From: 21-14-0-10-47-8 sp966211795
GTDB taxonomy: Bacteria > Bdellovibrionota > Bdellovibrionia > Bdellovibrionales > Bdellovibrionaceae
Length of the DNA stretch: 64,000 nucleotides
Reading direction: 5' to 3'
NCBI GenBank assembly: GCA_966211795.1
Contig: CBIHNW010000013.1
Coordinates: forward strand, 1 to 64,000
Shown here: one piece after another, positions 26,276 through 34,914 of the stretch
Position numbering within the stretch: the stretch's first letter is position 1
Layout: each line of letters opens with the position of its first letter
The notes under the pieces: model-generated
The model's input: the letters and a program-made list of their open reading frames with translations, nothing else
What the model was told of the DNA's origin: nothing
Database searches by the model: none
Position numbers and translations under genes: made by a program

Positions 26276-28438
26276 ATGCGAAACGGTCGACGGATGATGA
26301 ACATGATGTTTGGAATGCTGGGGCTTGTGCTTTTTGCGCAGCAAGCTTCTGCCATCTGGAACAACATCGGTTTCTATCATTTGCGCACCAATATGCTTCA
26401 ATACACCACGACCACGCAAAGCCTCTATGCTGGAAATTGCTCTGGCGTGATGACCGTCAAGACTTACAACTCGAACAGCGTCCTGATCAATGTCACTTCA
26501 AACTTAACGGTGAATCTCACCGGCGCCGGCACGACAACTTTCTATTCCGACTCAAGCTGCACCACTGCTATTACCTCGGTCACGGTGACCACCGGAACGA
26601 ACTCGGCCAGTTTTTATTTTATCGACACCGGAACCGCTTCCATCAGCGTAACGGCCGCCGCCACTTCTTATCGATCCGCCTCGCAGACCGAAACTTTGTC
26701 CACCAATCCTTTTGTTTGGGTGGGCCTGGGCGGTGACGCCAACTGGAACACGGCCGCCAACTGGTCCGGCGGAGTGGTCCCCGGTTCCAGCAATCGTACG
26801 CTTTTTGATGGCACCTGCACGAGCAACTGCTCGCCCACCATCAACGTCGCGGCGAATGTCGAGCGCATTCGCATGACCTCGGCCTATTCGGGTACAATCA
26901 CGCAAGCGGCGGGAAAGACCGTCACTGTCGGCGCTGGCGGTTGGGTCCAACTCGCAGGAACTTTCTCTGGCAGTGATTCGAACATCACGGTCTCGGCCCC
27001 GATCGTCCTTCTTGGCGGCACATTCACTTCGACTTCGACGACACTCAGTTTCGCCAGCAGCTTCATGGTCGGCGGAACGGCAACTTTCAATCATCATAGC
27101 GGGTTGCTGTCTGGCGGTACCAGTTACGGTACAGCTCAATTCACACCAGGCTCGGCCGTTTACAATAACGTCAAGTTCACGGGATACGGATTCTCCGTCG
27201 CCATCAACGGCACCATGCAGATCGATGGCGATCTCACCTGCGATGACGGTCACGGAGCCGGCGGTTCGCTCACGACAGGCACCATCAATCTCAAAGGGAA
27301 TTTTAGTCTGACAGGTGGTGGATGGAATCATGGTGGAACCGCACTGGTGCGAATGGTGGGAACAGGCACGCAAACGATGACCATGGCGTTGACCGGCAAT
27401 CTCTTTCCAAATATTGAGATAGCTTCTACGGGCACCGTTGTTTTCAACGGACAGGTCAATGTCGGCGGCAACTATACGTACACGTCAGGTGCGGTCACCA
27501 CTACCGGCTCAACTTTCCGGATGAACTGCAGCAACACCACTTGCACGGTCACGCCGGGAACGATTTCGTACAACAATGTCGAACTCTACACGAACGCGGC
27601 TTCAATAGCCATTGCTTCCGGCACGACATTCAAGGTGGGCGGAAATCTGACGACCTCCGAATTTTACGGAGGTGGCTATGGCAACTTAAACACCGGAACA
27701 GTCGAAGTGGGCGGAAACTACACGAACACAAATTTTGTGGGTGGAAGTGCGTTGGTGCGGATGGTGGGTACGGGAACTGTTTCGGCGCCCGCTGGCTCTA
27801 CACCGAATATTGAAATCAATACGGCCGGTACGGTGACTCTATCAGGCACCAATTATTTTGGTCGTAGCTTTACCTATGTCGCCGGCACCGTCGTCACTAC
27901 GGGCAGCACGGTCTATTTCACGGCCTATAATATGACCGCGACGGTCACTGGGGGAACGATCGTTTTCAACAACGTCACTTTCAGCGGAGACTATTCGACC
28001 ATGAACATCTCTGGAACCCTGAACGTGGGTGGAAACTTGACCATCAGCGAAACCTCCACGAGCAGCTTGAACAGTGGAACCATCGCGCTGCAAGGCAACC
28101 TCACCATGACGTCTCTCTCTTCGGGCGGGACCGCATCTTTGAACTTCACGGGCACGGGAACGCAAACTGTTTCCCGCACCGGCGGAACTTGGCCATCAGG
28201 AAATTGGGCCGTCAATAAGGCCAGTGGAAGCCTTGTCCTAGGCTCGGCCGTCAGTCTTCCGGGTGCTGCTCAAAGCGTGACCCTCACCGCTGGCGCGATC
28301 GATATGGCAGGCTATGCCTTTTCAATGAAGAGCCTAAGCTTGAACAGCACAACGCTCACTAAAAATGCCGGCGTCCTGACCGTCAACGGAGTCGCTCAAG
28401 GCACAGGCCCGCTCTTCGGCGGAACCGTCAATCCTTAA
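26276..28438 (+). CDS. Secreted beta-repeat surface protein (720 aa), paralogue of the 1873-aa protein
   Basis: 720 residues with a signal peptide ('MMNMMFGMLGLVLFAQQASA'). Residues ~30-140 form an Ig-like or stalk region with two Cys. A single WVGLGGDANWNTAANWSGGVVPG module begins near 147, followed by CTSNC and 'YSGTITQAAGKTVTVGAGGWVQLAGTFSGSDSNITV'. Short beta-repeats (TYTSGAV, NLTTSE, GTISYNNV) run to a C-terminal 'GVLTVNG...GG.VNP' that matches the end of the 1873-aa protein. It follows fibre 2 after 45 bases, mirroring the fibre 1 operon. No membrane anchor is visible. Function unknown; a fibre-associated surface component is inference. Confidence 0.75.
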   Translation: MRNGRRMMNMMFGMLGLVLFAQQASAIWNNIGFYHLRTNMLQYTTTTQSLYAGNCSGVMTVKTYNSNSVLINVTSNLTVNLTGAGTTTFYSDSSCTTAITSVTVTTGTNSASFYFIDTGTASISVTAAATSYRSASQTETLSTNPFVWVGLGGDANWNTAANWSGGVVPGSSNRTLFDGTCTSNCSPTINVAANVERIRMTSAYSGTITQAAGKTVTVGAGGWVQLAGTFSGSDSNITVSAPIVLLGGTFTSTSTTLSFASSFMVGGTATFNHHSGLLSGGTSYGTAQFTPGSAVYNNVKFTGYGFSVAINGTMQIDGDLTCDDGHGAGGSLTTGTINLKGNFSLTGGGWNHGGTALVRMVGTGTQTMTMALTGNLFPNIEIASTGTVVFNGQVNVGGNYTYTSGAVTTTGSTFRMNCSNTTCTVTPGTISYNNVELYTNAASIAIASGTTFKVGGNLTTSEFYGGGYGNLNTGTVEVGGNYTNTNFVGGSALVRMVGTGTVSAPAGSTPNIEINTAGTVTLSGTNYFGRSFTYVAGTVVTTGSTVYFTAYNMTATVTGGTIVFNNVTFSGDYSTMNISGTLNVGGNLTISETSTSSLNSGTIALQGNLTMTSLSSGGTASLNFTGTGTQTVSRTGGTWPSGNWAVNKASGSLVLGSAVSLPGAAQSVTLTAGAIDMAGYAFSMKSLSLNSTTLTKNAGVLTVNGVAQGTGPLFGGTVNP

Positions 28439-28452
28439 GCCACCGGCTTTTA
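28433..28452 (+). terminator. Weak terminator-like hairpin after the 720-aa gene
   Basis: AAGCC-ACC-GGCTT followed by TTTAC overlaps the stop codon of the gene. The stem is only five base pairs, so termination efficiency is doubtful. Confidence 0.35.
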
Positions 28453-28511
28453 CAAACATCTCTGTGCTCTATTCAATTCTTGCATTTTTATTTATGAAAG
28501 ATCTCTCATTC

Positions 28512-28586
28512 GTGTCCAAATTTTCGACACTTGAATGCCGAGCGGACCCTCAACTCATTCGCGCTGACGACACAAAACTGTTAAGT
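28512..28586. promoter_or_regulatory. Repeated GTGTC/GACAC arms upstream of a secreted-protein gene
   Basis: Four copies of GTGTC or its complement GACAC occur within 75 bases (about 28513, 28529, 28569, 28582), forming two inverted pairs: GTGTCC...CGACAC and CGACAC...GTGTCG. They lie ~130-200 bases before the gene at 28715 and could be operator sites; no regulator is identified. Nothing else is seen in the 28453-28714 gap. Confidence 0.3.
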
Positions 28587-28714
28587 GTCGCGATCCAAGG
28601 GCCAGCGCACTCGAAGAAATGTCAGGATTTTGCCAGAGAGCGAATTTCAGTTTCCTGTCATGACCGGAAGTGCTAGGTTCCGGCGTCACCCATCCAATTT
28701 TTTCAGGAGTTTTT

Positions 28715-29380
28715 ATGAAATTATCGCCGGCTTTCACCCTTCTCATTTTTTCGTTCCAAGCTTTGGCTTTCGAACGTTCGGCCACGGTGGATCTTTCTTC
28801 TTTGGAACATGGATTCAAGGCCGGCGTCTACAAGGTCGATGTCAAAATCACCGCCAAGGCCTCGCCTTCAAAAGCTGAAATCCGCACCAGCCAGTTGTCG
28901 GATCCCGAAGACCCGTCTTCCAATTCCTGCATGACGTTTGCCGTTTTTGAATTGGGCGAACTGACATTTACGATGACCGACACTCAAAGTGCGTGGACCA
29001 AAACCGTTCACCAGAAGCTGACCGGATCCGTCGAGCACACGGTGGATGGAAAAATCTGCGACCTTTCGATCGAAAGCTTAAGCCAGCAAAAGAGCTTGGG
29101 ATCGACCGGAATCATCATGGGCCATGACCTCATTCTTCCGGTGAAAGCTCCTGGTGAATTTAAATCTGCGCAAGCTTGGTTTGCCGTTTACAACACCCAG
29201 CTCAGCTTACCTGCCCAGATCGCAACTGCAAATGGCCAGCTCGTGATCGATCCATCACAAGTGCTCTCCGAGACGGTGCTGAACCAACTGGCGCAGGAAA
29301 ATGCCAATCAACTGATCTGGAACGTTTCTTCTGAGCTTGGCTTCTTCAACTTTGGCGATGGTTCAGCGCAATTAAAATAA
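28715..29380 (+). CDS. Secreted protein of unknown function
   Basis: 221 residues from the ATG at 28715, selected because CAGGAG lies 6 bases upstream and the signal peptide ('KLSPAFTLLIFSFQALA') then begins at the N-terminus; an upstream start at 28670 would add 15 unlikely residues. The mature protein is beta-rich with two Cys (near 72 and 114), which may pair. No family is recognised. It stands alone between the fibre 2 operon and the PEP-binding-domain gene. Confidence 0.6.
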   Translation: MKLSPAFTLLIFSFQALAFERSATVDLSSLEHGFKAGVYKVDVKITAKASPSKAEIRTSQLSDPEDPSSNSCMTFAVFELGELTFTMTDTQSAWTKTVHQKLTGSVEHTVDGKICDLSIESLSQQKSLGSTGIIMGHDLILPVKAPGEFKSAQAWFAVYNTQLSLPAQIATANGQLVIDPSQVLSETVLNQLAQENANQLIWNVSSELGFFNFGDGSAQLK

Positions 29381-29496
29381 GTGGCCTGCGCTGACCACCA
29401 GGCAAGCAGCATTTCTGTTGGCGGACCACATACCAAATGAAGATGACCGTTCAACCAAAAGATCCCCCGGGGTTCTCGCACCTTAAATCAACACCA

Positions 29497-29532
29497 AGAT
29501 CGGTGACAATTCTAAGCCTTGGTCACCGATCT
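29497..29532. repeat. Perfect palindrome, 11-bp arms and 14-base loop (copy A)
   Basis: AGATCGGTGAC (29497-29507) and its exact complement GTCACCGATCT (29522-29532), separated by 14 bases. No T-run follows. A second palindrome with identical dimensions and a similar arm (GGATCGCTGAA) lies at 32026-32061, on the other side of the PEP-binding-domain gene. The surrounding 29381-29673 gap holds no gene. Confidence 0.75.
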
Positions 29533-29673
29533 AGACAGTGTTTCTAGGCCTACGACTGATAAACAAGCACTCAGCAAGAACGAATTTCGCAATCAAAGTC
29601 ATATTATTTAGAGCGGCCAACAATATGAACACGTGCGGGCTCGCCGCCTTTTCGAACCTCCAGGAGGCTTGAT

Positions 29674-32007
29674 ATGTCTTTGAACGCGATGAGAACCACG
29701 GTTTCCCTTTTGTGCCTGAGCGCGCTTTTACCAATCACCTCCAGCGCGGTCGCAGCGAAAGAAACACGCTCGCGAAAGCCCTTAATGCTGTTCAACGATA
29801 CCACCCCGAAATCATCCAAAAATTCAAAGCAGTCTTTGCTTCCACCAGGAGTCGCGGCCATGGCGCCTTCTCCGGTCGGTGCCGCCTCGATCTCCGTGGA
29901 CAAAATCACCTCCATCACGCAGTTTGATGAACTGAGCACTCACGGCCAAGGCGTGATCAAGTCCGACGTCATCAAATTTTTGATCGACAATCGAGGCGCC
30001 AAGCCACGGGTTTATTTTATCAACGGCAATTTCGGTGCGCCCCAAGTTCCCGATTACGTTAAATACCATTACTATTTCGCGCAAAAGCAGCTGCACATTT
30101 CTGACGACATTGATTCTTTCAACAACATGACTTACTTCACCAACGATTTGCAGAAAAAGAAATTCATTGCCGGGACATTACAAAAATATGATATCGGCAC
30201 CGCCGAGAAACCGAACTCTTTCTACGGGATTCAATTTTATCCGCAAGATCAGATTTCCGAGGCCTCAATCCTGTTTGCCGTCAGCCAAGTGCAAAAGGTC
30301 GTCGGCATCGCAGGCGCTCGCCTGGCTTTCGTCAGCTACGGCACGCAGCAGTCCATCACCACGGTCAAAGATCAGCTCTCATCCCTCGGCATCGAGGTGA
30401 ATTCACTGAGCGACATCTACTCGGCAGTCCCGTACATGGCCATGAACGCGGGCGAAGCTTGGGGTTACCTGCGCGTTCATCCCCAAGCGGATGCGCTAAC
30501 CAACAAAGACATTCCCTTGTTTGACGAATTGCCTTTGAATCTGTCGGTGGTCGCAGCCGCCATCACCACGGTCATTCAAGATTCGGGCTCGCACATCAAT
30601 CTCAAATCCAAAGAGCGCGGGACCCCCGACATGGTTTTGCGTGATACAGCGAAAATCCAATCATTGATTCAAGACTATCAGGATAAACCCATCCACCTCA
30701 CCGTCAGCGAAAACGGATATTCCATCCAAGCGTCGACGGACGAAGAGGTGAACGCTCACCACAAACCCAGCACGCGGGCCTGGGTGGACTTTAAAGTCTC
30801 GAAAGACCACACCCTGAGAACTTATGACGAAATGGCCAATGTGGCGACAGCGGCCAAAACTTTACCGAACGGAATGATCTACGGCGGAAAGGCTTCGAAG
30901 AACGGCTTTCTGGCGCACCGACAAATCGTCGGCGAAGGCAGTGCCATTCAAAAATCCATGGGCTACCGCCTGACGGTTCTCGGATTTGGCATCCCGATGG
31001 CGTTCTACAAGGATTTCGTCGACGCCAACCCCGCATTGAAAGCGAAAATTCAGGAATTGATCGACAGCGAGATCAATGTCGAAGGCCACAATCCCCTGCC
31101 GCCGGCCGAGAAAATCAAATTGATCGATGAAATCCAGAGCCTGTTTTACTCGGGTCAAATGCCAGCCCCACTGATGGTGGAGCTGCAAAAAAAGATGGAT
31201 CAATTCAAACAAGATTTTGCACGCGTCTATCCCAAAACGGAACTCAAGGCCGTTAAGATTCGCTCTTCGGCGAACTCGGAAGACGTTGATGACTTTGACG
31301 GCGCCGGTCTGCACGACAGCTTCAGCGCCTCTCTGAAAAAAGGGCTTGGCGATCCGCAAGGACCTTGCGAGCGACTGGAGAGCACGAATGACGTCGAGAC
31401 CAAACAAGAGATGAGTCCCGACAATGTCGTCTGCGCCATCAAGGGCGTTTACGCAAGCCTCTGGAATCGTCGCGCGGTCGAAGAGCGCAGCAGCGCCCGG
31501 ATCAATCACAATACGGCCGCCATGGGCATCGCCGTGAACCAGAAATATGACTCGCGCAAAAAAACCGAGAACATCACCGAGGTCGCCAACGCGGTCGTGG
31601 TCACGCGCATCTTGGCAGGAAGCGGAGTCTACGGATACCAGCTATCGCTGAACACCGCCGACAATCTGGTGACCAACCCGACGCCGGGCACGCGATCCGA
31701 AATGGTTCTGGCCACTTTTCTCGGCGACGAAAAGCCCGAGTACTCGGTCACTCAGTTCGCGATCACCGGCAAAGGCCAACCGGCCCGCACCAGTTCGATC
31801 GTCAGCCGTGACGTCTACGATCGGCTGGTCCGCATCGCCCAAGCGGTCGAGCTCGGATACTGCAAAGCCATTCCGGGATATTACGGCAACGACTGCTCTT
31901 ACGTGACATCGGATCCCGAAAAACCAAAATCTTTGGACATGGAATTCAAAATTTTTTCCAACGGCGAAGTCCTGATCAAACAAACTCGAGAATTCTCGGG
32001 TCGCTGA
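29674..32007 (+). CDS. Exported protein with PEP/pyruvate-binding (PPDK N-terminal-like) domain
   Basis: 777 residues. A strong AGGAGG lies 7 bases before the ATG, and a signal peptide ends near 'SSAVAA' (residue 28). The C-terminal third (from ~525) carries the ATP-grasp-like PEP/pyruvate-binding signature of PPDK/PEP synthase: 'KIRSSANSEDVDDFDGAGLHDSFSAS', later 'AIKGVYASLWNRRAVEERSS' and 'AMGIAVNQKY'. There is no swivelling phosphohistidine domain or PEP-utilising C-terminal domain, so it is not a complete PPDK. The N-terminal ~500 residues are not recognised. An ATP-grasp-type domain outside the cytoplasm is unusual. Function unknown. Confidence 0.75.
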   Translation: MSLNAMRTTVSLLCLSALLPITSSAVAAKETRSRKPLMLFNDTTPKSSKNSKQSLLPPGVAAMAPSPVGAASISVDKITSITQFDELSTHGQGVIKSDVIKFLIDNRGAKPRVYFINGNFGAPQVPDYVKYHYYFAQKQLHISDDIDSFNNMTYFTNDLQKKKFIAGTLQKYDIGTAEKPNSFYGIQFYPQDQISEASILFAVSQVQKVVGIAGARLAFVSYGTQQSITTVKDQLSSLGIEVNSLSDIYSAVPYMAMNAGEAWGYLRVHPQADALTNKDIPLFDELPLNLSVVAAAITTVIQDSGSHINLKSKERGTPDMVLRDTAKIQSLIQDYQDKPIHLTVSENGYSIQASTDEEVNAHHKPSTRAWVDFKVSKDHTLRTYDEMANVATAAKTLPNGMIYGGKASKNGFLAHRQIVGEGSAIQKSMGYRLTVLGFGIPMAFYKDFVDANPALKAKIQELIDSEINVEGHNPLPPAEKIKLIDEIQSLFYSGQMPAPLMVELQKKMDQFKQDFARVYPKTELKAVKIRSSANSEDVDDFDGAGLHDSFSASLKKGLGDPQGPCERLESTNDVETKQEMSPDNVVCAIKGVYASLWNRRAVEERSSARINHNTAAMGIAVNQKYDSRKKTENITEVANAVVVTRILAGSGVYGYQLSLNTADNLVTNPTPGTRSEMVLATFLGDEKPEYSVTQFAITGKGQPARTSSIVSRDVYDRLVRIAQAVELGYCKAIPGYYGNDCSYVTSDPEKPKSLDMEFKIFSNGEVLIKQTREFSGR

Positions 32008-32025
32008 TCGACACTCGCGAAGAAC

Positions 32026-32061
32026 GGATCGCTGAAAACGTAACGAACGATTCAGCGATCC
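32026..32061. repeat. Perfect palindrome, 11-bp arms and 14-base loop (copy B)
   Basis: GGATCGCTGAA (32026-32036) and exact complement TTCAGCGATCC (32051-32061). It sits 19 bases after the stop of the PEP-binding-domain gene and just before the stop of the convergent lipoprotein gene, so it could act as a bidirectional transcript end. The loop is purine-rich and no T-run follows. Confidence 0.75.
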
Positions 32062-32068
32062 TCTCAAA

Positions 32069-32602
32069 CTATTTTGAAAAAGATCCCGTCAGATATTCGG
32101 AAGGCTCATGCACGATCCCACCCGGAGTGTGATGACAGTGAGTGTGTCCATTGGCTCCCTCGGCACAATCCGTATCTCCTGGCAAGTGCACAATATGGGT
32201 GGATTTCACGACTGAAACATTCACTTCATTTTGTGAGCGAAAGACCAGATCCAGAGTCTGTCCTTCAAGCTTGCAATCTCCTGCGTTGAAAGCAAAGCTT
32301 GCACTCTTCAAATTCTTTTGATCGGTGTCGACGTTGGCCGAGATCAGCGGACCGACCTGCGAGTGACATGCGGCCACAAGTTCCGGATTTCCGTTCAGGT
32401 CCGCGACGGAGAGTTTCACCGTGCCGTCCTGCAAAAGAGACAAATGCAAATCCATTTGTCGACCTTCGAATTGCCCATGATAAACGCCGGCATAGGCCTG
32501 AGCCTGCGCCACGTATTTCTCCGGAATTTTTCCGTCCTTGATCGCCACTTTGCAAGCGGCCAGGGCCAGAATGCCGGCACATAAAAAAATCTTCTGTTTC
32601 AT
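32069..32602 (-). CDS. Small lipoprotein of unknown function
   Basis: 177 residues with a textbook lipobox LAAC (Cys17). The mature protein holds a beta-rich stretch ('GVYHGQFEGRQMDLHLSLLQDGTVKLSV') like small lipid- or calyx-type domains, two internal Cys, and a C-terminal His-rich segment 'CAEGANGHTHCHHTPGGIVH' that could bind a metal. No family is recognised. It converges with the PEP-binding-domain gene across palindrome B. Confidence 0.65.
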   Translation of the reverse strand: MKQKIFLCAGILALAACKVAIKDGKIPEKYVAQAQAYAGVYHGQFEGRQMDLHLSLLQDGTVKLSVADLNGNPELVAACHSQVGPLISANVDTDQKNLKSASFAFNAGDCKLEGQTLDLVFRSQNEVNVSVVKSTHIVHLPGDTDCAEGANGHTHCHHTPGGIVHEPSEYLTGSFSK

Positions 32603-32869
32603 TTGCGACTCCGTTTCTCAGATGCTGAATTCATCCGCAGTGGTGTTGTTTTGACTCTCGAAAAACCAAACCACGAGCGAATGCAAAAAATTCTCCATCC
32701 CATAGTGCACCGGCCTCATTCTTGTTTATTGACCACCTGCTTCTCGAGCCCAAGACAGAAGCGATGAGAGAAAGGATCTGAAATACTTCATCCGTCGACG
32801 AACTGGCCAAGGGCCTACCTCTTGCAATTTCTAAATCCATGAACCCGATAGCGAAGCGGGTGAGAGGAT

Positions 32870-34639
32870 ATGCGAATGGGAAACTTTCAGACTGTCAAAA
32901 TTTTAGACGCTTGCTTGCCGACCTGGGCGCAAAACGTCCTGAAGACCTCGGCGCTGCTGATGCTCACCGCGCAAGTGACGGCAGCCGCTCCAAATCTTGC
33001 TGCCGCAAACCCAGTGCCTGCCATCGATTATTCGAAGCCCGTCCTGGCCACCATCGTCGGCTACGAAAATGACCAAACTCATGAGCGCTTCTTACCCGAC
33101 ATCGCCAACGTTCCACTCTTTGGAAATTTCGATGCCGGTCATCCCAAAAATACTTACGATCGCAACACTCCCGAATGGTGGGATAATTTGATTGAAGAGG
33201 CGCTTTTCTCGCGCGTGCACGTAGTGATGCCGCTCGCACGTGGTTGCATGAAATCCGAAGCGGAAATTCAAGCCGAGGGAGGCTACCCCCACCCGCTACA
33301 GGACTCGGGCTTCGGCAACTCTTGTCCGCGCACATTGAATCGTTTGACGGAAGCCTTAAAGCGCAACCAAGTTCCACCCGGCGCCCTGCGCTTTGCTTAC
33401 TTCGACGATACGGCGGCCTATCAGCCCGCCAACGACGGCAAGTTCCTGGACATCACGGACCAGGCCCAAGTCAAGAAGCTGATGTGGGATCGAAACATCA
33501 TGATTTTCTTCGACACCGTTCCACGTTCTTATTGGTACGTGGATGAAAACGGCCGACCGCCTTTGGTGATTTGGGCCCCGAGCTTTTTCACAAATATCGA
33601 TGCCGCGCACACCGCTCAGGTGAATGCGGCTTTCAATTTGATTCGCGAGTTGTTCAAGCAACGTTACGGCGTCTACCCAAGTCTTTATTTACATCATGAC
33701 TGGGTGGAAAGAGTCCCAGGCCTCAACCCCGACTTCGTGCAGGGAGCTTACGGTTGGACGGATCCCATCCATGGCAAGCTTTCGGGATTTTTCAAATGGC
33801 GCGGAGTTAAAATGGGAACGGTGTCTCCCGGATTTCGCCGCGAAGCTTACGTCGATCACGGACAAAATGTTTATTTTAAAAGAGGCTGCGGCTCATTGCC
33901 GATGACCAATTGGGAAACCCATTGTTGGGAAGTCTCGCGAGAGCACGGCGCCGCTTTCAAACGCGGCATGAATGAGGCCTACGGTCTGGTCGGTGCCCCG
34001 CAAGGCGACGGACAAAAAGCCAAGTTCGTGATTTTGGAAGGCTTCGCTAATGTTCCCGAAAGCGCTGGTTTCTACCGCAGCACGGGACTTGATTACGATT
34101 ATCCCAATCAGTATTTAAATTTCATTCGCGAATACGCCGATCCCAATCCAAAAGAAATCACTTTCCAAGCCGAAGCTTCCGATGATCGTCAAGGCAATGG
34201 CACCGCCGGCAATTCGGGAGGATTTTTCTCGAACGATGGCTTGGACATCGGCAAGCTTCCGGTCACGGGTTATTACGTCGGCTGGATTCAAAAAGGCGAA
34301 ACGCTTGGTTTTCGAAAAGTAAAACTTCCCGGCAAGCCTTTCGAAATTCGCATTCACACGGCCTCCCCTTTCGATCAGCGAGCGGTGAAAATCACTGTCG
34401 AACGCTTGGCGGATTCGGTGAAGGGTCCCGCCGCGAACTCGAGCTCAACCATTGATGCTCTCTATGGGCCTTGGACGGTGACGGTTCCGAACACCGGTGA
34501 TTGGATCAGTTTCCAAAACACATCAGTGGCGGTCTTTCAACCTATGCCGGGAACTTACAATATCAAAATCGAAATGGTCACCGATGGCCTGAATATCGAT
34601 TGGATTCAACTTCGAGAAGCCCCATCGAAACCGAAATGA
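32870..34639 (+). CDS. Secreted glycoside-hydrolase-like protein with C-terminal CBM-like domain
   Basis: 589 residues; AGAGG lies 4-5 bases before the ATG at 32870 (an ATG at 32876 is also in frame). A signal peptide ends near 'TAAAPN'. Residues ~50-435 look like a TIM-barrel glycosidase of the GH99/DUF5010-like group: 'EWWDNLIEEALFSRVHVVMPL', 'RFAYFDD', 'IMIFFDTVPRSYWYVDENGRPPLVIWAP', 'FVQGAYGW' and 'VILEGFANVPESAGFYRS...YPNQYLNFIREYADP'. Residues ~440-585 ('ITFQAEASDDRQGN...GGFFSNDGLDIG...YNIKIEM...LNIDWIQL') fit a CBM6/35-type beta-sandwich. Acidic catalytic residues cannot be fixed by eye. It probably acts on an extracellular polysaccharide. Confidence 0.6.
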   Translation: MRMGNFQTVKILDACLPTWAQNVLKTSALLMLTAQVTAAAPNLAAANPVPAIDYSKPVLATIVGYENDQTHERFLPDIANVPLFGNFDAGHPKNTYDRNTPEWWDNLIEEALFSRVHVVMPLARGCMKSEAEIQAEGGYPHPLQDSGFGNSCPRTLNRLTEALKRNQVPPGALRFAYFDDTAAYQPANDGKFLDITDQAQVKKLMWDRNIMIFFDTVPRSYWYVDENGRPPLVIWAPSFFTNIDAAHTAQVNAAFNLIRELFKQRYGVYPSLYLHHDWVERVPGLNPDFVQGAYGWTDPIHGKLSGFFKWRGVKMGTVSPGFRREAYVDHGQNVYFKRGCGSLPMTNWETHCWEVSREHGAAFKRGMNEAYGLVGAPQGDGQKAKFVILEGFANVPESAGFYRSTGLDYDYPNQYLNFIREYADPNPKEITFQAEASDDRQGNGTAGNSGGFFSNDGLDIGKLPVTGYYVGWIQKGETLGFRKVKLPGKPFEIRIHTASPFDQRAVKITVERLADSVKGPAANSSSTIDALYGPWTVTVPNTGDWISFQNTSVAVFQPMPGTYNIKIEMVTDGLNIDWIQLREAPSKPK

Positions 34640-34665
34640 ATCATCGAATTTAAATTCATCTACAA

Positions 34666-34692
34666 CTCACCTCTCAATTCTTGTGGGGTGAG
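34666..34692. terminator. Weak hairpin after the glycoside-hydrolase-like gene
   Basis: CTCACC (34666-34671) and GGTGAG (34687-34692) can pair 27 bases after the stop codon. There is no T-run and the loop is 15 bases, so it is only terminator-like. The 34640-34914 gap otherwise contains no gene. Confidence 0.25.
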
Positions 34693-34875
34693 ACTGGGAT
34701 CACTCAAAAGATCATGCTCCCAAATCTTTTCTTTGTATCATTCATCAGTTTTTTGCCTAGGGACAAAGGCAGAAATGGAATCACAGTTCCGGCCTGAAAA
34801 TGGTCAAAGTGGCTCCATTTTAACTCTGCACGGAAATTGCTAAATTCATTCAATGGATGACGAATGATTAAATTG

Positions 34876-34891
34876 GTGCAAGCATGCACCA
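34876..34891. promoter_or_regulatory. Short perfect hairpin in the leader of the DUF4214-like gene
   Basis: GGTGCA-AGCA-TGCACC, six paired bases with a four-base loop, ends 23 bases before the ATG at 34915. It could be an operator or a leader hairpin that stabilises the mRNA. Confidence 0.35.
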
Positions 34892-34914
34892 CCAACCATA
34901 TGGGGAATTAAATT

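Noticed and set aside
9640..28438. Prophage origin for the fibre genes
   Set aside because: The fibre proteins carry signal peptides and no capsid, terminase, tail-tube or lysis genes are nearby, so these are cellular surface proteins.
28464..28676. 70-residue frame in the gap before 28715
   Set aside because: It begins at a GTG without a ribosome-binding site, and the composition is not convincing for a secreted or cytoplasmic protein.
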